DNA of 64,000 nucleotides from MPNP01 sp965116235 (GTDB lineage Bacteria; Pseudomonadota; Alphaproteobacteria; Rhodobacterales; Rhodobacteraceae). Of this stretch, positions 17,437 through 25,242 are shown one piece after another. Both the position numbers and the translations under genes were made by a program. Every line of letters starts with the position of its first letter. The first letter of the stretch is position 1. The stretch spans positions 2,356,001 to 2,420,000 of the forward strand of contig OZ220496.1 in assembly GCA_965116235.1 (NCBI GenBank), read 5' to 3'. Under the pieces are notes generated by a model. That model worked only from the letters and a program-made list of their open reading frames with translations. It searched no databases and was not told the origin of the DNA.

Positions 17437-18435
17437 ATGGAAAAAAACAAAGCCCTTGACGCCGCGTTGAGCCAAATCGAACGAAATTTTGGCAAGGGCG
17501 CGATCATGAAGCTGGGTGAGGCCAATATCGATCAGGCGATCGAAGTGACCTCGACGGGTTCGCTCGGCCTTGACATTGCCCTTGGCATAGGAGGACTGCC
17601 CAAAGGCCGAATTGTTGAAATCTATGGTCCGGAAGCGTCCGGCAAGACCACGCTGACTCTTCACGTCGTGGCCGAAGAGCAGAAAAAAGGTGGCATTGCG
17701 GCCTTTGTGGATGCCGAACATGCCCTTGATCCAGCTTATGCGAAGAAGCTTGGCGTTGACACGGATCAGCTGCTCATTTCCCAACCAGACACCGGTGAGC
17801 AGGCTCTTGAGATAACGGATACCCTGGTTCGTTCTGGCGCAGTTTCGATTGTCGTGGTTGATTCGGTCGCGGCCCTAACGCCCAAGTCAGAACTTGAGGG
17901 TGAAATGGGAGACTCTCAGGTTGGAGTTCAAGCGCGTTTGATGAGCCAGGCCATGCGCAAACTCACCGGTTCCATCAATCGCTCGAATTGCATAGTCATT
18001 TTCATCAACCAGATCCGCATGAAAATCGGCGTCATGTTTGGCTCGCCGGAAACGACGACCGGAGGCAATGCCCTGAAGTTTTATTCTTCGATCCGGCTGG
18101 ATATCCGGCGCATTGGAGCCATCAAGGTTCGCGATGAAGTCGTTGGTAATACAACACGGGTCAAGGTTGTAAAGAACAAGATGGCCCCGCCCTTCAAGCA
18201 GGTGGAATTTGATATACTCTACGGCCAAGGCATTTCACAGGCTGGTGAACTGATTGATCTTGGCACCAAGTTTGATCTGATTGAAAAGTCGGGTTCGTGG
18301 TATTCCTATAATGACGAGCGGTTGGCCCAAGGCAAGCCAAATGCCGTCAACTTCCTGACTGAGAATCCCAACGTTGCTCTGGAAATCGAGAACAAGATCC
18401 GAGATCGGTGTGGATTAAAGGCCGCTTCCGACTAA
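17437..18435 (+). CDS. recA: Recombinase RecA
   Basis: The 332-aa RecA catalyses strand exchange and LexA self-cleavage. The Walker A motif GPEASGKTTL, Walker B VVVDSVAAL, loop L1 (EGEMGDSQVG), the ALRKL-like MRKLTG segment, and FINQIRMKIGVMFGSPETTTGGNALKFYSS are all intact. The start is ATG 17437 (MEKNKALDAALSQIERNFGKG); a TTG 36 bases upstream is in frame but not conserved. The protein is short at the C terminus (ends CGLKAASD), lacking most of the acidic tail. No alphaproteobacterial SOS box (GTTC-N7-GTTC) is evident in the short gap from the preceding gene. Confidence 0.98.
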   Translation: MEKNKALDAALSQIERNFGKGAIMKLGEANIDQAIEVTSTGSLGLDIALGIGGLPKGRIVEIYGPEASGKTTLTLHVVAEEQKKGGIAAFVDAEHALDPAYAKKLGVDTDQLLISQPDTGEQALEITDTLVRSGAVSIVVVDSVAALTPKSELEGEMGDSQVGVQARLMSQAMRKLTGSINRSNCIVIFINQIRMKIGVMFGSPETTTGGNALKFYSSIRLDIRRIGAIKVRDEVVGNTTRVKVVKNKMAPPFKQVEFDILYGQGISQAGELIDLGTKFDLIEKSGSWYSYNDERLAQGKPNAVNFLTENPNVALEIENKIRDRCGLKAASD

Positions 18436-18523
18436 TCTTCTTGGCGATGAATTCCGCTCATCCGTCAGAGGCAACGCCGCCGCCAGCTTTTGATGAGGTC
18501 TGGGCAGGTTTGGATGGCAGAAA

Positions 18524-21193
18524 ATGACAAGTTTGAATGACATTCGTGCAGCGTTCCTGAAGTACTTCGAGCAACGCGATCATTCTGTTGTTCAGAGTTC
18601 ACCGCTGGTCCCCCGGAATGATGCCACGCTGCTGTTTACCAATTCAGGCATGGTACAATTCAAGAACATTTTCACCGGATTGGAAACACGTGACTATGTG
18701 CGCGCCGCAACCAGCCAGAAGTGCATTCGAGCCGGTGGCAAGCACAACGATCTGGACAATGTCGGATACACGACCCGACATCACACCTTTTTCGAGATGC
18801 TCGGCAACTTTTCGTTCGGTGACTACTTCAAGGAACAGGCCATTTTTTACTGTTGGGACTTGATTACGAGAGAGTTTGACATTCCCAAGGATCGCCTTTT
18901 GTGCACCGTCTATCACGATGATGACGAGGCTGCTGCACTGTGGCAGAAAGTTGCCGGATTCACGGATGACCGGATTATTCGGATTGCAACGTCCGACAAC
19001 TTTTGGTCGATGGGCAATACCGGACCTTGCGGACCCTGCTCGGAAATCTACTATGATTACGGAGAGGATGTACCAGGCGGGCCACCTGGATCTCCCGATG
19101 AAGACGGCGAACGCTTTGTCGAAATGTGGAACCTGGTCTTCATGCAGTTCGATAGAACCAAAGACGGGACCATGCATCCGCTCCCAAGACCCTGTATTGA
19201 TACGGGCATGGGCCTTGAGAGAATCGGCGCTTTGCTGCAGGGAACGCGCGACAATTTCCTGACGGATCTGTTCCGAAGCCTGATTGAAATCTCGGCTCAA
19301 TTCACTTCAACTGATCCATACGGCGCGGCTACAACTCACCATCGTGTCATAGCCGATCACCTGCGTTCAACGGCCTTCCTAATCGCTGAGGGAGTCTTGC
19401 CATCCAACGAGGGCAGGGGGTACGTATTGCGAAGAATCATGCGCCGAGCGATGCGCCATGCTCACTTTTTGGAATATGAAGGCACCTTGCTCCACGATCT
19501 GTTCCCACAACTTGTCAATCAGATGGGGAATGCTTTTCCGGAACTGGCTCAAAACAGCGACATGATTGCCGAAACAATAAAAGGCGAAGAATTGCGCTTC
19601 AAGGCCACCTTGTCTCGAGGGCTGGAAATCCTGAATCGAGAAATCAAGGCTCTCGATTCAGGTCAATCGCTCTCTGGGGCGACCGCTTTCAAACTTTATG
19701 ATACTTATGGCTTTCCCCTTGACTTGACTCAGGACGTGCTCCGCGAGAAGGATTTGACGGTCGATGTCGCTGAATTTGACCAGGAAATGACCAAGCAAAA
19801 AGAGCGTGCGCGTGCCAGCTGGGTCGGCTCCGGCGAAATCAAGGAAAGCGCGATTTGGTTCAAGCTTCTTGAAGAGCACGGCAGAACTGAGTTTTTGGGT
19901 TATGAATTTGATCAGGCTCAGGGAATGATTCTGGCTCTGACGGATGGCAAGACACTTGTAACGGAATGTCAAAGCGGACATGAAATCCACCTGATAGCCA
20001 ATCAGACGCCATTCTACGCTGAAGCGGGTGGGCAAGTGGGGGATCAAGGACACATCAAGACGGAAACAGGTCTTCTTGAGGTAGCGGACACTCGAAGACT
20101 TGCGGGCATTTTTGTCCATCACTGCAAGGTTCTGGAAGGGACAGTGCAGGTCGGCACGAACGCCGAGCTGATTGTGGAAGCAAGCCGGCGCGATCGAATC
20201 AAGAAAAATCACTCGGCGACCCATCTGCTCAACGAGGCGCTAAGAGAGGTATTGGGGCGTCATGTTGTACAAAGAGGCTCTCTGAATGACGAAAATCGCC
20301 TTCGGTTTGACTTTTCGCATGGCCATCCGCTGACGCTTGAAGAGCTCAGTCAGGTTGAAGACATCGTCAATCAGAAAATTCAGGAAAACACGCCGGTTCA
20401 GACCACCCTCATGGAATTGGAAAAGGCCTTGAAAATCGGTGCCCAGGCCATGTTTGGCGAAAAGTATGATTCGGAGGTTCGCGTCGTTTCCATGGGGCAG
20501 AAATCCGATGGGGCAAATGGGGTGAGGCGGTCTGTCTTTTCCATCGAACTCTGTGGCGGCACTCATGTCAAGTCGACGGGTGAGATTGGCTGGTTCGTCA
20601 CGACCGGAGAAACTTCGAGTTCAGCCGGGATAAGACGAATCGACGCCTTGACCGGGTCCGTGGCGTATGACTACCTTCGGTCCCGAGACCATCTGTTGGC
20701 AGAGGTTGCCTTGCAACTCAAGACACCCCCGGCACAGATACCCGACAAGGTTGCGTCCTTGATCAAGGAACGAAACCAACTGAAAAAAGAACTGGAGAAT
20801 CTGCACAGGGAGAGACTTGCCAGCCAATTCAATAAAGATGAAAGCGAATATTTTCAGACAGAGTTTTCGTGGGGGACCTATTCGGGTCGCATAGTCAAGG
20901 GATTGCCTCCGGCAGAGATATCGGCCCTGATGGATGCAGAAAAGACGACAGTGAAGTCCGGTGTTGTCGTGATGGTTTCTGAATTTGCACAAAAGGCCTC
21001 TGTTGCGGTGGGTATAACAAAAGATTTGACTGGTCGCTTCTCCGCAATCGATTTGATCCAAGAAATCACGCCACTTGTCGGGGGCAAGGGAGGCGGAGGT
21101 CGTCCCGATTTCGCTCGTGGTGGTGGTCCGGACACGAGTGATTTGAAGACAGTTTTAAGCAAGGTCAGAGACTTGATTCAGGAGGATGCATGA
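18524..21193 (+). CDS. alaS: Alanyl-tRNA synthetase
   Basis: The 889-aa class II synthetase charges tRNA-Ala. Motif-bearing segments in the catalytic domain are SQKCIRAGGKHNDLDNVG and HHTFFEMLGNFSFGDYFK. The editing domain contains the HSATHLLNEALRE zinc and hydrolysis motif, with the matching CGGTH later. The C-Ala domain ends in GKGGGGRPDFARGGG. Length and domain order are standard. Its stop overlaps the start of the DUF1330 gene by four bases. The 88-base gap after recA reflects the common recA-alaS gene order. Confidence 0.98.
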   Translation: MTSLNDIRAAFLKYFEQRDHSVVQSSPLVPRNDATLLFTNSGMVQFKNIFTGLETRDYVRAATSQKCIRAGGKHNDLDNVGYTTRHHTFFEMLGNFSFGDYFKEQAIFYCWDLITREFDIPKDRLLCTVYHDDDEAAALWQKVAGFTDDRIIRIATSDNFWSMGNTGPCGPCSEIYYDYGEDVPGGPPGSPDEDGERFVEMWNLVFMQFDRTKDGTMHPLPRPCIDTGMGLERIGALLQGTRDNFLTDLFRSLIEISAQFTSTDPYGAATTHHRVIADHLRSTAFLIAEGVLPSNEGRGYVLRRIMRRAMRHAHFLEYEGTLLHDLFPQLVNQMGNAFPELAQNSDMIAETIKGEELRFKATLSRGLEILNREIKALDSGQSLSGATAFKLYDTYGFPLDLTQDVLREKDLTVDVAEFDQEMTKQKERARASWVGSGEIKESAIWFKLLEEHGRTEFLGYEFDQAQGMILALTDGKTLVTECQSGHEIHLIANQTPFYAEAGGQVGDQGHIKTETGLLEVADTRRLAGIFVHHCKVLEGTVQVGTNAELIVEASRRDRIKKNHSATHLLNEALREVLGRHVVQRGSLNDENRLRFDFSHGHPLTLEELSQVEDIVNQKIQENTPVQTTLMELEKALKIGAQAMFGEKYDSEVRVVSMGQKSDGANGVRRSVFSIELCGGTHVKSTGEIGWFVTTGETSSSAGIRRIDALTGSVAYDYLRSRDHLLAEVALQLKTPPAQIPDKVASLIKERNQLKKELENLHRERLASQFNKDESEYFQTEFSWGTYSGRIVKGLPPAEISALMDAEKTTVKSGVVVMVSEFAQKASVAVGITKDLTGRFSAIDLIQEITPLVGGKGGGGRPDFARGGGPDTSDLKTVLSKVRDLIQEDA

Positions 21194-21474
21194 AAGGATA
21201 TTGGATTGCCCGTGTCGACGTGAGTGATGCCGAAACTTACGGAAGATATGCAGTTCTAGCCACAAAGGCCATCAAGGATTTTGGTGGCAAATTTTTGGCC
21301 CGCGGCGGCCAGTTTATCGCCAAGGAAGGGAAATGTCGAACCCGCAATGTCATCGTTGAGTTTGACAGTCTGGAGATCGCCGAACAATGCTACGCGTCAG
21401 AGGACTACAAGAAGGCATTGAAACTGGCGGAGGTTTCGGCCGAGCGAGAATTTGTGATCGTTGAAGGGTGTTAG
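21190..21474 (+). CDS. DUF1330 family protein
   Basis: The 94-aa product matches the small ferredoxin-like dimeric DUF1330 family: MKGYWIARVDVSDAETYGRY at the start, GGKFLARGGQ in the centre, then the VIVEFDSLEIAEQCYASEDYKKAL helix. The start ATG overlaps the alaS stop, so the gene is translationally coupled to alaS. Members have no settled reaction; they resemble the dimeric alpha/beta-barrel superfamily of small-molecule enzymes. It ends 105 bases before the bufferin operon, which has its own strong ribosome-binding site. Confidence 0.85.
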   Translation: MKGYWIARVDVSDAETYGRYAVLATKAIKDFGGKFLARGGQFIAKEGKCRTRNVIVEFDSLEIAEQCYASEDYKKALKLAEVSAEREFVIVEGC

Positions 21475-21579
21475 GGAATCTGTTCACATTATTTTTACTT
21501 ACAATCCCAATCGAGAAAGTGTACAGTCAGCTTGACCCACAGGGGTTGATTCGATTCAATAGTTTCAAGGAGATATAGT

Positions 21580-21870
21580 ATGCCTATGAATGCTAAAACG
21601 GTTGCCGTTGCAGGTGCTGTCATCGCCGCTTTTGCCACCACGGGAACGGCGGTGAGTGCTGACGAGAACGAAAAATGCTTTGGCGTTTCTCTAGCCGGAG
21701 AGAATGACTGTGCCGCTGGTCCAGGAACGACCTGCGCTGGTAGCTCGACTGTCGATTATCAGGGTAACGCTTGGACCTTGGTGCCGGCTGGAACTTGTGC
21801 AGAAATGGAACTTCCCGATGGTCGTATGGGGTCGTTGGAGCCCTTGGACCGCGATCTGCCAGAAAGCTAA
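21580..21870 (+). CDS. bufA: Bufferin precursor peptide (DUF2282, BufA1-type)
   Basis: The 96-aa precursor has a signal peptide (residues 1-27, ending near AVSADE) and a four-cysteine core: Cys33, Cys44, Cys52 and Cys73, in the DUF2282 pattern CFGVSLAGENDCAAG ... TCAGSSTVDYQGNAW ... PAGTC. In bufferins the MNIO enzyme converts core cysteines to thiooxazoles, and the exported peptide binds copper. An AAGGAG box seven bases upstream of ATG 21580 predicts strong translation. A short acidic tail (LEPLDRDLPES) follows the core. It heads the bufABC-doxX operon. Copper binding is inferred from the family. Confidence 0.9.
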   Translation: MPMNAKTVAVAGAVIAAFATTGTAVSADENEKCFGVSLAGENDCAAGPGTTCAGSSTVDYQGNAWTLVPAGTCAEMELPDGRMGSLEPLDRDLPES

Positions 21871-21883
21871 GCGCAATCATGCA

Positions 21884-21931
21884 AGGATCTTAAGGGCATG
21901 TCGCACGACAGGAGTTGCTCCTTAAGATCCT
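21884..21931 (+). promoter_or_regulatory. Perfect 12-bp inverted repeat enclosing the bufB start codon
   Basis: AGGATCTTAAGG at 21884-21895 pairs perfectly with CCTTAAGATCCT at 21920-21931 across a 24-base loop. The bufB start codon (21898) lies in the loop and the only upstream purine-rich stretch (AAGG) lies in the 5' arm. If it folds in the mRNA, bufB initiation would be hidden, while bufA keeps its strong open site. No T-run follows, so it is not a classical terminator. Confidence 0.6.
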
Positions 21932-22773
21932 GCTCTTTACCTGCGAAGCCCGGAGTCGGCTATAAGCACATCCACTTTTCTGACATTTTGGAAGATTCGG
22001 GTGATGTTGGCTGGCTCGAAATCCATGCCGAAAACTATATGGGCCAAGGCGGACGACCGATCGCCCAATTGCAGAGGCTTCGCAAGTCGTTTCCTATATC
22101 CTGTCATGGCGTGGGGCTCTCGATCGGTGGCGAGGGACCTCTTGATGATGCGCATCTCCGACGATTAAAGCGTCTCGTTTCGTGGCTTGAACCCGCCGTT
22201 TTTTCTGAACACTTGGCTTGGTCCACGCACGAAGGAAGTTATTACAATGACTTGCTGCCCTTGCCCTATACCCGCCAGACGTTGCAGCAGGTAGTCGATC
22301 ACATCGATGAAGTTCAGGATAGCCTGCAGCGGAAGATGCTGTTAGAAAATCCGTCCACGTATCTGGAATTTGAGGAGAGTGATTTCGGCGAGATTGAATT
22401 CCTTCGTGAAATCGTCTCTCGAACCGGATGCGACTTGCTTTTGGACGTAAACAATGTCTTTGTTTCTTCGACAAATCGTGGTTGGGATCCGTACGAATAC
22501 TTGAACAGTTTTCCGCTGGATCGGGTTGCTGAAATTCACCTGGGCGGTCACGAACCTGAAACCGATGCGCAAGGGACCGTGGTGTTGATTGACAATCATG
22601 CTGCTGAAGTGGTTGGTCCCGTCTGGGATCTATACGCCCATGTCATCGGCATCACCGGCCCGTTGCCGACCCTGATTGAATGGGATAACGACATTCCTGA
22701 TTGGCATACTCTTTCAGCCGAGGCCTCAAAGGCTAACAGGGTTCTCGCGGCTTTGGGGCCAAATACCTCATGA
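21898..22773 (+). CDS. bufB: MNIO-family peptide-modifying oxidase (DUF692, BufB)
   Basis: The 291-aa TIM-barrel protein belongs to the multinuclear non-haem iron oxidases that modify bufferin cysteines. Likely metal-ligand segments occur in order: WLEIHAENYMG, SCHGVGLSIGG, FSEHLAWS, LLENPSTYLEF, LLDVNNVFVSS, EIHLGGHE and LIEWDNDIPDW. The ATG at 21898 is the only usable start: the frame is closed upstream by the bufA stop and the next in-frame ATG is inside the conserved region. The first 14 residues (MSHDRSCSLRSCSL) are cysteine-rich and not typical of the family. An inverted repeat surrounds the start. It overlaps bufC by four bases (ATGA). Confidence 0.92.
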   Translation: MSHDRSCSLRSCSLPAKPGVGYKHIHFSDILEDSGDVGWLEIHAENYMGQGGRPIAQLQRLRKSFPISCHGVGLSIGGEGPLDDAHLRRLKRLVSWLEPAVFSEHLAWSTHEGSYYNDLLPLPYTRQTLQQVVDHIDEVQDSLQRKMLLENPSTYLEFEESDFGEIEFLREIVSRTGCDLLLDVNNVFVSSTNRGWDPYEYLNSFPLDRVAEIHLGGHEPETDAQGTVVLIDNHAAEVVGPVWDLYAHVIGITGPLPTLIEWDNDIPDWHTLSAEASKANRVLAALGPNTS

Positions 22774-23516
22774 TCCCTTCCTCGGCCAGCTTTATCGGAG
22801 CGGTGCTTGACCCATTTCGAGATGTGCCTAAAGGGTTAAGGATTGCCGGGGATGATATAAAGAAACGGTTTGCCATATATCGCAACAACGTTACAGCCAG
22901 CCTTGTCGAAGCTTTGGCAGCGGCTTTTCCGGTCGTCAAGAAGCTGGTGGGTGAAGAATTTTTCGAGGCGATGGCAACGGTCTTTGCTCGACAGCATCCT
23001 CCATCGTCCCCCTTGCTTATGTATTATGGCCACCAGATGCCGGCCTTTCTCCACGACTTTGAACCGGTGAAGCATCTTCCCTTTTTAGCGGATGTCGCAA
23101 CTCTTGAAATCGAATTGCGAACTTCCTACCACGCCGAAGACGGAAAAGAATTTGATCCCCGACCACTGATTTCACTCCCTGCAGATGAACTCATGATGTC
23201 TAAGATCGAGTTCAATGCGCCGGTCAAGATTCTGTCTTCGCAATATCCGATCTACAGCATCTGGATGGCAAACATGCATAACGGTCCCAAACCCCGGATG
23301 GACGCTGAGAGCCTTATCATAACACGACCGGAGTTTGATCCGAGAATACGGGAGTTGAATGCCGGCGAATACGAGTTCCTTCAGGCACTTGGGGAAGAGA
23401 TGACCATTGGCCGCGCTGCGGACATGTCGTTTGTCAGAGAGGGGGAATTTGACGTGCAAGGGCTTTTTCAGTTCCTCATTGCCGAGAAAGCCATCAAAAA
23501 GATATTAAAACCCTGA
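22770..23516 (+). CDS. bufC: DUF2063 partner protein of the MNIO enzyme (BufC)
   Basis: The 248-aa protein opens with the DUF2063 domain (annotated as 'putative DNA-binding'): GLRIAGDDIKKRFAIYRNNVTASLVEALAAAFPVVKKLVGEEFFEAMA, and continues with LPFLADVATLEIELRTSYHAED. In bufferin systems this protein acts as recognition partner for the precursor and the MNIO enzyme. A C-terminal winged segment (RELNAGEYEFLQALGEEMTIGRAA) may bind the leader peptide. The start overlaps the bufB stop as ATGA, indicating coupled translation at matched levels. DNA binding is not implied. Confidence 0.9.
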   Translation: MIPSSASFIGAVLDPFRDVPKGLRIAGDDIKKRFAIYRNNVTASLVEALAAAFPVVKKLVGEEFFEAMATVFARQHPPSSPLLMYYGHQMPAFLHDFEPVKHLPFLADVATLEIELRTSYHAEDGKEFDPRPLISLPADELMMSKIEFNAPVKILSSQYPIYSIWMANMHNGPKPRMDAESLIITRPEFDPRIRELNAGEYEFLQALGEEMTIGRAADMSFVREGEFDVQGLFQFLIAEKAIKKILKP

Positions 23517-23554
23517 TGATATGACAGGACGGTCACGTTTGGGCAGGAGGGGAC

Positions 23555-24109
23555 ATGTTTCTATTTCAGCTTTATAGCCGGATTTTTGGCAACATCTTGA
23601 AATTCATCCCGGACTGGTTGCTTCCAACGTTGGCCAGAGTCATCTTTCTGGGTGTTCTTTTTGTCCCTTACTGGCGGTCTGGTCTGACCAAATTCGGTGA
23701 TGGTCTTGCGGGCCTGCTTGTCTTGAGCCCGGGCGCCTATGTACAAATTTTTCCACAAGCCATGGAAGCTGTCGGGTACAACCAGTCAGAATTGTCCTTG
23801 GTACACCATTTGATCGTATTCGTCGGTTCCTACGCGGAAATCCTGATACCCTTGATGATCATACTGGGGTTGGCAACCCAACTCGCTGCCCTCGGCATGA
23901 TCGGTTTCATTGTCGTGCAAAGCTGGGTTGACATATATGGCCATGGCTTGAGCGGAGATACAGTTGGGACCTGGTTCGACAACAAGGCGGACTCAATCAT
24001 ATTTGACCAGCGGGCCTTTTGGATCTTTCTTCTGGTGTTTCTGGTTGTCAAGGGAGCAGGGCGATTTTCGCTTGATACCATGATTTGCAATTTCTTGGCC
24101 AAGAAGTGA
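23555..24109 (+). CDS. DoxX family membrane protein of the bufferin operon
   Basis: The 184-aa protein has four predicted membrane helices (near residues 23-40, 80-100, 104-124 and 150-168) and DoxX-like segments such as PYWRSGLTKFGDG and YAEILIPLMIILGLATQLAALGMIGFIVV. DoxX proteins often close bufferin-type operons, perhaps in membrane redox reactions or export, but the role is unproven. A GGAGGGG box precedes ATG 23555. It lies 38 bases after bufC and is the last gene of the operon. Confidence 0.88.
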   Translation: MFLFQLYSRIFGNILKFIPDWLLPTLARVIFLGVLFVPYWRSGLTKFGDGLAGLLVLSPGAYVQIFPQAMEAVGYNQSELSLVHHLIVFVGSYAEILIPLMIILGLATQLAALGMIGFIVVQSWVDIYGHGLSGDTVGTWFDNKADSIIFDQRAFWIFLLVFLVVKGAGRFSLDTMICNFLAKK

Positions 24110-24272
24110 CGTATTCCCTCTTTGTCAGGAGAATTGCACAAGGAAACGATAGCTCAACAAGATTAAGATTGCCATTTATTACTTGACCCTGTTTCGTTAT
24201 GATTTTTTGTCGCCTTCTACGCTTTAGCGTATGACTCCTTAAGGGCAGAAAGCCCATTGCAAAGGGGTATGA

Positions 24273-25187
24273 TTATGACTGATTCCAAGTATTTTTCCAA
24301 GCAGATCCTTGGACATCTCCGGTTTGGCAGAACTGACGAATGAGTGAGACATATTTTAAGAAGTCTTTATTTTCTTCCGCTAGTCTGTTGGCTACATCCC
24401 AGTCAATTCTATCGCGTTCCTTGGCAGGGATACGGATATCACTCTCAGAAGGATTCTCAATATCTAACTGGATGCAGCCAATGCCGTGCAGGTTTGCAAG
24501 CATGTCTAGCTCTTTCTTGACCTCATCAATGCTATTGCCTACAACCAAATAGCCTAAATTGGCCCATGAGGAATTGCTAACTGCCTGAAAGAATGCTTCC
24601 CTTACATTTGAACGATTGATCTCCTTCTTAACCTCAAAAGACCATAACTTTGACCGTGTGACCGGATAAGCCCCAGTGCATTGCTTGATTTGTTCATTCC
24701 ATCGTTCACTAAGATTCTCCATCCCAACAAGGTCAGGATAGAGCCACTTGTTACCGCCCCTAATTTGATTTCGGCCTTTCTTTTCATCAATGCGCATGCT
24801 ACGAATTCTACGTTCTGAAAATAAAAAATCTCTTAAAATCGGATAGAGTTCGTGTTCAGCAAGAGTTGAAGTTGCTTTACCGCTCCGCGAATTGCCAATT
24901 TCTGTGCCGTCAGTTTGTACGACAAAATAGTATTCTCTAGGTCGTCCCTCAGTGGTTTTTATTTCTGGATAGTTGTCCTCCCACCGTAAGCGGTGAGCAC
25001 CGATTTCTGCGGTCACTTGCTTTATAAGACCGGCATCATCGTTTATCCTATCAGATCTCTTTTGCTTTTCACGACATTCGTCCGGGTGTGTTTTGAGTAT
25101 CCAACTGGCGATGTCGCGGGCCGTAAACCTTTGTTCCGGGTGATTCTTCAAATACTCCGGCACGATTTTCATCAAATTTAGTGTCAT
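24273..25187 (-). CDS. HrgA/COG2958-like protein with possible PD-(D/E)XK nuclease fold
   Basis: The 304-aa product (ATG 25187) starts with a HARE-type winged helix (about residues 1-45, LNLMKIVPEYLKNHPEQRFTARDIA). The C-terminal half has YPDLVG (Asp152) followed by LWSFEVKKEI (Glu185-x-Lys187), the spacing of a PD-(D/E)XK endonuclease core, then EAFFQAVSNSSWANLGYLVV. HrgA-type proteins are found as restriction-associated accessory genes. Base composition is clearly more AT-rich than the neighbours, and it lies alone between the bufferin operon and icd. Acquisition by transfer is likely. No methyltransferase partner is seen in the window. Confidence 0.7.
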   Translation of the reverse strand: MTLNLMKIVPEYLKNHPEQRFTARDIASWILKTHPDECREKQKRSDRINDDAGLIKQVTAEIGAHRLRWEDNYPEIKTTEGRPREYYFVVQTDGTEIGNSRSGKATSTLAEHELYPILRDFLFSERRIRSMRIDEKKGRNQIRGGNKWLYPDLVGMENLSERWNEQIKQCTGAYPVTRSKLWSFEVKKEINRSNVREAFFQAVSNSSWANLGYLVVGNSIDEVKKELDMLANLHGIGCIQLDIENPSESDIRIPAKERDRIDWDVANRLAEENKDFLKYVSLIRQFCQTGDVQGSAWKNTWNQS

Positions 25188-25242
25188 ACGCCTTGTCGCT
25201 TTGTGCACACCGATTCAACCTGTCCTATAAAGTCCGGATTTT

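Noticed and set aside
18644..19300. Minus-strand frame of 218 codons inside alaS
   Set aside because: Antisense to conserved alanyl-tRNA synthetase motifs with no independent protein features.
21532..21560. Sigma-70 promoter (TTGACC-17-TTCAAT) for bufA
   Set aside because: The predicted start would fall on the ribosome-binding site, leaving almost no leader; an ECF-type promoter is equally possible but no clear motif was found.
24218..24231. TACGC-TTTA-GCGTA hairpin as terminator of the bufferin operon
   Set aside because: The stem is only five base pairs and no T-run follows on either strand.
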